Assembly: GCF_001280005.1 (NCBI RefSeq) | Contig: NZ_LGDW01000006.1 | Location: 1-29,341, forward strand | DNA from: Streptomyces sp. NRRL WC-3618 | GTDB lineage: Bacteria > Actinomycetota > Actinomycetes > Streptomycetales > Streptomycetaceae | DNA length: 29,341 bases | Reading direction: 5' to 3' | Part shown: positions 15,401 through 21,131 of the stretch, in pieces | Numbering within the stretch: the stretch's first letter is position 1 | How the letters are laid out: each line of letters starts with the position of its first letter | The notes under the pieces: model-generated | The model's database searches: none | What the model was told of the DNA's origin: nothing | Seen by the model: only the letters and a program-made list of their open reading frames with translations | Position numbers and translations under genes: made by a program

Positions 15401-16851
15401 AGACCCCGCAGGTCGGTGCTGAAGTCGCTCCAGCGGCGGGCCGTGACCAGCAGGTGGACACCGTAGTTCAGGCCGGTGTTGGCCAGCTTGTGGACCGTGT
15501 CCACGAACTCCGGGAGCTCCAGGGTGAAGTCGAGCCAGCCGTCCACGACGAGGAAGACGTCGCTCGCCGCCCCCTCCTCGATCCGGCCCGTCGTACGCAG
15601 CGCGCGGAACGCCTCGATGGAGTCGACGTCGAGGTCGCGGAACAGGGTGCGCCGAGTGGAGATCACCGCCTTGACCGCGGTGAGAGCGCCCTCCACCGCG
15701 CTGTGCTCGTGCGGCGCCGCGAACGTCCGTACGTGGGGCAGCGAGCGCAGCACCCCGAGCCGGTTGACCGCGCCCTCCAGCAGATAGAACTCCGCCTCGT
15801 GCGGGGTGTGGGTCAGCGCCAGGGACATGATCACGGAGCGCAGCAGGGTGGTCTTGCCGCTGCCCAGTTTGCCGACGACGGCCGCGTTGCCGTCCCGGCC
15901 GGAGAAGTCCACGCACACGGCTTCCGACCCGGTGCTGTTCTCCAGCCGGCCGACGGGCACGACCAGCCGGGACGCGCCCTCCCACGCGTCGCAGATGAAA
16001 CCCCGGTCGACGGTCTCCACGGGCGGCGGCAGCAGTGAGCCGAGGGTGAGCTCCTCGGCCATGGCGGCCCGGGCGGCCGGCCCCGCGGACGCGTCGACCC
16101 AGGGCGCATAGGCCAGGGCGACATTCCCTTCGCACTGGCCCGACTTGGTCGGCGTCTGCTCGGGTCCCGACTGGTTGCTCACCATGTCGTGGACGAAGCT
16201 GTACAGCTCCTCCGGAGTGATCACCCCGTCCCGGTTCTGGTCGGCGAGGCCGGTGCTCAGCCCCTCGATCACGGCCGCCGTGAAACGCGGTGCCGTCAGG
16301 CCGTTGTCGAGAGCGAGGTGCTCACCCTCGTACGCGTACTCCAGGGCCGTCGAGGCCGTGATGACGAACGTGCCGCGCCCGGCGAGCGCCGCCTCGACGT
16401 CCACGGCCGCGGGCGACATGGGGGAGGAGCCCCGGTGGAAGAGCCCGCTGTAGCAGCAGTCCAGGAGCACGATCTTGGTGCTGGCCTCGCACTCGTCGAG
16501 GAGCTGGTGCAGCAGCGCGGCCGGGATCGCGGTGGTGTGCGGACGCTTCAACCGCGTGCTGAGGGTGGCGAAGAACAACCGGTCGGCGTCGTTGCGGATG
16601 CCGTGGCAGGCGATGTAGAGCAGGACGAGATCGTCGGGGTCGCGGTTGCTGAGCACCTCCTCGATCGCGGACTCGATCTCCTCCTTGGGCCTGTTCAGCA
16701 GCTCGAGTACCGGCTCGAAGCGGCCGATCGCCCGGTCCTCCAGCAGTTCCTTCAGCTTGGCCGCGCCTCGGGCCGGGGCCCTGAGTCTGCTGAGCCCGGG
16801 ATCCTGGTAACCGTCCGTCGCGACGAGCAGTGCGATCCGGCGTCCCGCCAT
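12475..16851 (-). CDS. Caspase-like protease fused to four FtsK/EccC-type ATPase modules (1458 aa), EACC1-associated
   Basis: Residues 1-250 form a caspase-like (peptidase C14) domain. It has His83 in YIACHGIRND, Cys133 in LLDCCYSGLF, and a canonical EF-hand-type loop at 204-215 (DQNRDGVITPEE). Four P-loop modules of the FtsK/SpoIIIE/EccC group follow, with Walker A lysines at 333, 642, 960 and 1246. Only module 2 has a full Walker B acid pair (LVLVIDEF, Asp749-Glu750); modules 1 and 3 have VDGW/IDGW and module 4 has VDDY. No membrane helix is seen, unlike EccC, and no ESX genes are nearby, so a type VII secretion role is unlikely. The ATG at 16851 follows GGGAG; a TTG two codons upstream is less likely. 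The start lies 14 bases after the EACC1-like gene. It is inferred to be a soluble effector of a conflict or cell-death system. Confidence 0.88.
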   Translation of the reverse strand: MAGRRIALLVATDGYQDPGLSRLRAPARGAAKLKELLEDRAIGRFEPVLELLNRPKEEIESAIEEVLSNRDPDDLVLLYIACHGIRNDADRLFFATLSTRLKRPHTTAIPAALLHQLLDECEASTKIVLLDCCYSGLFHRGSSPMSPAAVDVEAALAGRGTFVITASTALEYAYEGEHLALDNGLTAPRFTAAVIEGLSTGLADQNRDGVITPEELYSFVHDMVSNQSGPEQTPTKSGQCEGNVALAYAPWVDASAGPAARAAMAEELTLGSLLPPPVETVDRGFICDAWEGASRLVVPVGRLENSTGSEAVCVDFSGRDGNAAVVGKLGSGKTTLLRSVIMSLALTHTPHEAEFYLLEGAVNRLGVLRSLPHVRTFAAPHEHSAVEGALTAVKAVISTRRTLFRDLDVDSIEAFRALRTTGRIEEGAASDVFLVVDGWLDFTLELPEFVDTVHKLANTGLNYGVHLLVTARRWSDFSTDLRGLLGTRLELALDEPEESFFDPALASGVAVGWALSRRRRFRVAVPRFDDGAGPVAARESLAQTAESVRAGWSALRVRESTGALVKFPVGRQGAVLTGLLGVENTASPDLAALRAGRAPEDRLRVPIGLGEDGQPVFLDLKESAHQGMGPHGLCVGATGSGKSELLRSIVLGLAVRHSAQEVAFVLADFKGSATFAPLAGLPHISGIVTGLEGDPLLVGRLREAISGELARRQQLLRDSGGLANVHEYQRARASRDGLEPLPTLVLVIDEFSELLVAHPDFIELFVQVGRVGRALGVHLLLASQRLEEGRLRGLATHLSYRIGLRTFSAAESRAVLGYPDAYHLPSDPGAGFLKADTTDVLIRFKASYVSAALPGADSAEYVSLADVVVGQLAGTEPRARQIWLPPLGESPSVESLLPARAAGGRGGRRTGPPAPPFQPLRSVPFAVVDEPFHHRRGVLALDLSGTEGHVLVVGGPQSGKSTAITTLIASLALTHKPTDAQFYCLDFGGGKLEALAGLPHVGGVTSRLAADRVRRTVADVARVLAEREEFFHVHGIDSISTYRRRSGAGEWPDQPWADVFLVIDGWATLRNDFEALEPVISDIAARGLNFGVHLLISAARYGEVRPAMRDRLLSTVELRLGDSMDSEIDRRQAVHVPLGVPGSGLSRAKLHFRTALPRLNDDTETEFTGEATARLVAHVRANWSGPTAPPVRTLPALVTLDELPGRDDTPGHRVPVGLDETSLAPVFLDFSNDPFFLVYGESESGKSSFLRMLVRQLCARVSPADATLLVVDYRRSLLGEVPEEYLVSYRRWPNEDVPEEYGRGYCPSGPAAAEVIEQVAHYLDDRMPGPEVTAEQLRARSWYTGPDVYLLVDDYELVATSSGNPLAPIMGFLPFARDLGLRVVLARSSGGAGRSQYEAFVQRLRELGAQGLLLSGDPGEGPLLQSVKPSRRPPGRGALVTRKGTQEVQLGYVPPKLT

Positions 16852-16865
16852 CGCCAACTCCCGCG

Positions 16866-17318
16866 CTAGCTATCGGAGTTGGGGCCGGTCGCGGCGGCGG
16901 TGCCCGGATCGGCCTGGCCGCCTGCGACCGCCGCCGTCCCCGCCTCGATCCGCGCGGTCACCGCCTCGACCAACACCTGCTGGTCCTTGGCGGACAGAGC
17001 GCCGAACGACCCCTTGTGCCCGTCGATCTCCCACTCCACCGACCGTGCCTTCGAACGCTCCACGAACGCGACGACCACGTTGCTCAGTGCTTTGAGCGCG
17101 GCGGCGGAGAAGGCGCCGCTGACCACCAGCACCGCGAGGTCGTGCCCCACACCGGCCATCGACGCCTCGGGCGCGGCAACGGTCCCGCGTTCGACCCGGA
17201 GGAGGCCGAGAGTGCGCAGATCGCCGTACAGACTGCGGACCTGACGATCCGTCTGCTCCGCGGTGGCTCCCGGACCCGAGTCGATCCGAAGCTTCAGCCG
17301 TACGCTCTCCTCGGGCAC
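16866..17318 (-). CDS. EACC1-like effector-associated small protein (150 aa)
   Basis: The sequence and position match the effector-associated constant component EACC1, a small protein encoded next to caspase, trypsin-like or ATPase effectors in actinobacterial NTP-dependent conflict systems. The N-terminal part is amphipathic and beta-rich (RLKLRIDSGPG...QVRSLYGDLR). A central hydrophobic helix (LAVLVVSGAFSAAALKALSNVVVAFVE) may lie in a membrane or an oligomer core. A strand pair with VEWEIDGHKGSFGALSAKDQQVLVEAV follows, and the tail is Ala/Gly-rich. The GTG at 17318 has AAGGGGAG upstream. The 14-base gap to the caspase-ATPase gene implies one transcript and coupled expression. The role (adaptor or signal transmission to the caspase) is inferred from the family. 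Confidence 0.75.
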   Translation of the reverse strand: MPEESVRLKLRIDSGPGATAEQTDRQVRSLYGDLRTLGLLRVERGTVAAPEASMAGVGHDLAVLVVSGAFSAAALKALSNVVVAFVERSKARSVEWEIDGHKGSFGALSAKDQQVLVEAVTARIEAGTAAVAGGQADPGTAAATGPNSDS

Positions 17319-17378
17319 GCTCTCCCCTTCCCCCGGCCGGCCGTACCACCGGCGACACGGAGTCGATCGTAACGTCCG

Positions 17379-17819
17379 TCACCCCGTCCTCAGCAGCCGG
17401 TTCACCGCCCGCCCGAACACATACCGCGACGCCCCCGCCAGCGGGCGGTCGAACAGCGACGGCAGCAGGCGTACGCGCAACTCCTCGCGCCAGATGACCC
17501 GCGAGCGGCCGCCCGGGCCCGGGCGCACCTCGATCTCCGCCCAGCCCAGGACGACCCCGCCGCGTTTCTCCAGGCGGCACAGGCCCGGGGCATCGCCCAC
17601 CGGGGGTCGCCACACGGTGACCTCCATCCGGTCGTCGAAGGAGAGGGGACCGATTCCCGAGCGGGCGACGAAGACGGTGCCCGCGCGGGTCGGCGGGGCA
17701 GTGAGCACCGTGACGCGGGTGAGGGGAACCACGGACGCGTGGCGGGGCCACTCCGTGAGCCGGCGCCAGGCCTCGTCGAGGGGGAGCGGCACCGTACGTT
17801 CGAGCAGGAAGTCGACCAC
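17379..17819 (-). CDS. SRPBCC (START/Bet v1-like) family protein (146 aa)
   Basis: This is a single SRPBCC domain protein, likely to bind a hydrophobic ligand. The start VVDFLLERTVPLPLDEAWRRLTEWPRH is the typical first strand and helix pair. The middle GIGPLSFDDRMEVTVWRPP and the terminal helix LFDRPLAGASRYVFGRAVNRLLRTG match polyketide cyclase/dehydrase-like members. The GTG at 17819 suits the domain boundary but has no clear ribosome site. An in-frame ATG at 17891 after GAGGG would add 24 residues without family support. It ends 60 bases before the EACC1-like gene on the same strand, so it may be in one operon with the caspase system. No specific ligand can be named. Confidence 0.7.
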   Translation of the reverse strand: MVDFLLERTVPLPLDEAWRRLTEWPRHASVVPLTRVTVLTAPPTRAGTVFVARSGIGPLSFDDRMEVTVWRPPVGDAPGLCRLEKRGGVVLGWAEIEVRPGPGGRSRVIWREELRVRLLPSLFDRPLAGASRYVFGRAVNRLLRTG

Positions 17820-18111
17820 GGCACGATCGTAGGGAACCCGGCGAACGGCACAGCGGGTTCCGGGGTTTCGGGCAGCGTGTCGCGACGTCATGACCCGCAC
17901 CCTCGCCGGAGGGTGTTCGGAGTCTCGAATCCCCGACGTCACCATGTGGGAAAAAGTGGCGGATTTCTCCGGCATATTGGCAGCCCGGCTGCCTCCACGT
18001 GTGGTGAGACGGCGGCCCGCGCACCCGCTCGGGCTAGTCCGACCGGCCCCACCCCACCGAAGTGCCGTATCTGTGGGGGGAGGACGCATGCCGGCCCGCT
18101 GAGGAGGCGCT

Positions 18112-18918
18112 GTGGCGAGTTCCCGAGTGACGACGTCGGCGGTGGCCCTGGGACTCCTCCTGGGGGCACTGCTGCCGACCGGAATCGCCAGGGCCACGGC
18201 CGCCGCAACCGCCCCCGGACCCTGCACCGCGGGCACCGGCCCCTACCAGCGCGAGCTGGAGGAGCATCTGAAGCTGCCCGTGGACGGACGGCAGACGCCC
18301 GCCGGCTGCGAGGCCGTTCGCATCTTCCAGAGCCGCAACGAGGTCCGGCCCGCCGACGGTTACGCGGGCCTCACGACCTACCGCACGATGCTCGTCGTCG
18401 AGGCCCGCGCCAACCCGAACGCCGCCGGGAACTGCCCTGTGCGCACCTACCGCGTCGCCTGCGTCGACCTGACCCGGCAGCTGATGTGGGTGCAGACCGG
18501 AAGCCGGGTGGTGTACGCGCCCGTGCCGATCCGCTCGGGACGCGACGGCCACGAGACCCGTACCGGCCGGTTCACCGTCTACTGGCGCGACCTCGACCAC
18601 TACTCCGACCTGTACGCCAACGCCCCCATGCCCTACGCCCAGTTCTTCAGCGACGGCCAGGCCTTCCACGGCACCGCCGGCGACCTGTTCACCGGCGGCT
18701 CCCACGGCTGCGTCAACCTGCGCCTCGCCGACGCCCAACGGCTGTGGAACACCCTCGCCCAGGACGACTCCGTCTATGTGTGGGGCGTGAAGCCCGGTAC
18801 GGAACGGAGACTGAGGCCGGCGGCGGGCGCGGTCAGGCCAGCAGACGGGCCCCCAGGTCCTCGCCCGGAAGGGCCCCCGGAAGGACGTACGCCACCGCCG
18901 AACCCCGGTGCTCGATGA
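18112..18918 (+). CDS. Secreted L,D-transpeptidase (YkuD family, 268 aa)
   Basis: Exported enzyme of the YkuD fold that forms 3-3 crosslinks in peptidoglycan or modifies it outside the membrane. The GTG start follows GAGGAGG. A signal peptide covers residues 1-31 (VALGLLLGALLPTGIARATA). A short peptidoglycan-binding-like region (about 40-90) precedes the YkuD domain. The catalytic signature is complete: His186 in FHGTAG, then His198 and Cys200 in GGSHGCVNLR. The last 40 residues are Pro/Gly/Arg-rich and are encoded on top of the 3' end of the opposite DyP gene, an 86-base overlap. The original stop may have been lost, because the catalytic domain ends near residue 226. Confidence 0.85.
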   Translation: MASSRVTTSAVALGLLLGALLPTGIARATAAATAPGPCTAGTGPYQRELEEHLKLPVDGRQTPAGCEAVRIFQSRNEVRPADGYAGLTTYRTMLVVEARANPNAAGNCPVRTYRVACVDLTRQLMWVQTGSRVVYAPVPIRSGRDGHETRTGRFTVYWRDLDHYSDLYANAPMPYAQFFSDGQAFHGTAGDLFTGGSHGCVNLRLADAQRLWNTLAQDDSVYVWGVKPGTERRLRPAAGAVRPADGPPGPRPEGPPEGRTPPPNPGAR

Positions 18919-19687
18919 AGCGGCTCAGCTCGTCCGTCGCCGTCATCCGGTGCTGGACGCGCGCGAACAGCGCGGGATCCCGCATGAAGGCGAGGAACAG
19001 CAGGCCCCGGTCGCCTGGACCGTCGTCGTAGCTGTAGCCCCGGCGCAGCATCCGGGCGCCCGCGTCCAGCCGGGGACTGGCCGCCCGTACATGCGCCCCC
19101 ACCGGGATCACGTACCGGCCCTGTGGGGTCTTCGCGAAGATGTCCACGTCGTCGTGCTCGTGCCGCCGGCCCAGCGGCGCGCCGCTCGCCCGGTGCCGCC
19201 CGATGATCGCCTCCTGGTGCCCCGTACCGAGCCGCGCGAACCCGGCCACGTCGATGTGGACGCGCCGTACGACGAGGAATGTGGCGTCCTGGGACCGCAC
19301 CCAGCGCTCGCACTCCGCGGGCGTCGGGTTCTGCGTGCCGTCCTTGAAGCCGAGCAGGTTGCGCGGCGTCTGTCCGGCCGGCGTCGGCGGCAGGAACCCG
19401 GTCTGCCGCCAGCGCGGGCGCAGCGTGTCGCCCGCCAGCCGGGTCAGCGTCCTCGCGGCGGCAGCCGTGACCCGCGGATCGTCGGCACAGAGCTGGACCA
19501 GCAGATCGCCCCCGCCGTACGCGGGGTCGAGCCGGTCGTCGGAGAACGGCGGCAGCTCACGCAGCGCGCGCGGCGCCGCGACACACAGGAGCCGGGGGAG
19601 CCGGGGGAGCCGGGGGCCGACCGCCACCGTCGCGGTGAGCCGGGACATCCCGGCGCCCCCGATCTCCTTGATCTCCTTCGCCTGTAC
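18833..19687 (-). pseudogene. DyP-type heme peroxidase (EfeB-like), 5'-truncated at an IS256 junction
   Basis: The C-terminal two thirds of a dye-decolorizing peroxidase are clear. The distal motif GFKDGTQNP has catalytic Asp103 (numbering from the ATG at 19648). Proximal His186 lies in VGAHVRAASP, Arg202/203 in MLRRGYSY, and the typical C-terminus is FIEHRGSAVAYVLPGA. Family members have about 400 residues including a Tat signal; here only 271 follow the first ATG. The reading frame stays open upstream through EIKEIGGAGMSRL until it meets an IS256-type transposase fragment on the other strand at 19690, so the N-terminal domain and signal are gone. A 9-bp tandem repeat (gccggggga three times, 19591-19617) has expanded a PRL segment. 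It is probably non-functional or a relic. Confidence 0.75.
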
Positions 19688-19689
19688 GC

Positions 19690-20031
19690 GACTTCGAGCG
19701 GGCCTATCAGGCGAAATACCCCAAGGTCGTCAAACGGATCACGGACGACGAGGACGAGCTGCTGGCGTTCTTCGACTTCCCCGCCGAGCACTGGATCCAC
19801 CTGCGGACCACGAACCCGATCGAGTCGACCTTCGCCACCGTGCGGCTTCGGACCAAGGTGACCAGGGGCGCCGGCAGCCGCGCCGCCGGACTGGCCATGG
19901 TCTTCAAGCTCATCGAGTCCGCCCAGGCACGCTGGCGAGCCGTGAATGCGCCCCACCTCGTTGCCCTTGTCCGCGCCGGAGCCCGTTGTGAACGCGGTCA
20001 GCTGGTTGAGCGCGAGGAGCGGGCAGCCTGA
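19690..20031 (+). pseudogene. IS256 (Mutator) family transposase, C-terminal fragment
   Basis: The open frame from 19690 has no start and encodes the last 113 residues of a Mutator-type transposase: DFERAYQAKYPKVVKR, then FPAEHWIHLRTTNPIESTFATVRLRTKV (with the terminal Glu of the catalytic DDE set), then AQARWRAVNAPHLVALVRAGA. The two Asp residues and the DNA-binding part are missing. The stop TGA overlaps the start of the next gene. The left boundary abuts the truncated DyP gene, so this element probably caused that deletion. Confidence 0.85.
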
Positions 20032-20393
20032 TGGACACACCCAATCCGCTGACCGACGAGGAACTCTCCGAGATCGAGGAACTTGCCCGTGCTGCGACTC
20101 CCGGCCCCTGGCACGTGGGCCAACTGGACGACGACTTCGCCATGAGTCTCGTCGCCATCGGCACTGTCCCCGACACCGGGGCCAGCGAACGCTGGCAAGA
20201 CTTCGACCACCGCCACATCGTGGCCGCCACCCTGGTCCAGCAGCCACGATACGTCGACGTCGCGGACGAACGCTGGGACGAGAACGCCAACTTCATCGCC
20301 AACGCCCGCCAGGACGTTCCCCGCCTGATCGCCGAGATCCGACGTCTCCGCCGCCTCCACGAAGCCACGGATCAGAAACCCAAGGAAGGCTGA
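20031..20393 (+). CDS. Hypothetical protein with ATPGPW / DVPRLIAEIRRLR motifs (120 aa)
   Basis: I cannot name the family. The pattern ATPGPW at about residue 22-27 and a C-terminal helix (FIANARQDVPRLIAEIRRLRRLHEA) recur in phage- and Streptomyces-encoded hypothetical proteins. The protein is acidic, soluble and cysteine-free. The ATG overlaps the IS256-type transposase stop (TGATG). GAGGAG lies ten bases upstream within that transposase frame, so translation could be coupled to the fragment or be a chance product of the junction. It may be an IS or phage passenger. The third-position G/C bias is coding-like. No function is proposed. Confidence 0.55.
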   Translation: MDTPNPLTDEELSEIEELARAATPGPWHVGQLDDDFAMSLVAIGTVPDTGASERWQDFDHRHIVAATLVQQPRYVDVADERWDENANFIANARQDVPRLIAEIRRLRRLHEATDQKPKEG

Positions 20394-20439
20394 AGGGCAC
20401 CACTGATCCACAGGAATTGACAATTACTCCGCGCGGGAC

Positions 20440-20573
20440 GTGACAGCCCTTGATACGGAGATCACCGACCGACGCACTGATCGAAAGCCGGTTCCGCGAT
20501 CACCCGCATGCTGAAGCCATCTTGAGTATGCCCGGCATCGGCCCTGTTCTGGGCGCCGAATTCATCGCCTATG
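20440..20573 (+). pseudogene. IS110-family transposase fragment
   Basis: A short stretch encodes VTALDTEITD, then after a one-base frameshift near 20472 DALIESRFRDHPHAEAILSMPGIGPVLGAEFIAY. This is the start of the Transposase_20 (C-terminal serine-bearing) domain of IS110 elements. Both ends are lost; the right end abuts an IS5-type fragment. Confidence 0.7.
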
Positions 20574-20576
20574 AGC

Positions 20577-20895
20577 GTCTTCGGGAGTCCCGACCGCCTC
20601 GCCGGTGTCGCCGGCGTTGCCGGCCGAGATGCCGACGAGGAGGGGCAGTCCGTTCGCGTCCGACAGGACGTGCATCTCGGAACCCGGCTTGCCGCGGTCC
20701 ACGGGGCTCGGACCTGTGTGTTCGCCCCCTTTACTGGCGCCAGGCGCAGCCGCTGACCAGGACGTAGATGACGGCCGCGAACAGCGTCTCATCAGGCGTG
20801 TCCTGCGTTCCGCCGCCCTGCGGCCGCCCTCTCGACGACGGGATCAGCGGCTTCGCGATCTCCCACAGCCCGTCCGGAACAATCCAACTCCACAT
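20577..20895 (-). pseudogene. IS5-family transposase remnant with internal deletion
   Basis: The minus strand starts at the ATG at 20895 with a typical IS5-family N-terminus (MWSWIVPDGLWEIAKPLIPS, then TLFAAVIYVLVSGCAWR). Near 20733 it jumps to the catalytic-core segment HTGPSPVDRGKPGS, MHVLSDANGLPLLVGISAGN. About 100 codons between them are missing, and the C-terminus with the last catalytic residue is absent. Confidence 0.75.
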
Positions 20896-20977
20896 ACCCC
20901 GCCCCATGCCCGGAACAACGACGCCTCACCACGCAGAACACGGCCTAAATAAAGATGCGATGCAGACATAATCACTC

Positions 20978-21000
20978 TTGACAAAATCACGCACGCGTGA
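20978..21000 (+). promoter_or_regulatory. Candidate promoter -35 box with overlapping palindromic operator
   Basis: A consensus TTGACA (20978-20983) is followed by the palindrome TCACGC-ac-GCGTGA (20987-21000). The palindrome fills the spacer before a poor -10 region near 21001-21007. It lies in an AT-rich stretch 130 bases before the HelR-like gene. A repressor bound here would block the polymerase. No rifamycin-associated element is seen. Confidence 0.35.
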
Positions 21001-21131
21001 GCACTAAGACGGAGACTAAATCGGCTCAGCATTACCTCTGGTGACGGGTGACTATTTTCTCGAATAAGTCAAAATTTACTTTCCCTGAGCTCTAGTCGAT
21101 AGTGGGCACCCGAATCGAGAGGAGCTCTCCG

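Noticed and set aside
12475..16851. Type VII secretion EccC component
   Set aside because: The N-terminal membrane helices are absent and replaced by a caspase-like domain, and no EsxA/B, EccB, EccD, EccE or MycP gene is nearby.
20900..21131. Rifamycin-associated element upstream of the HelR-like gene
   Set aside because: No palindrome resembling the remembered element was found; only the unrelated TCACGC/GCGTGA palindrome is present.
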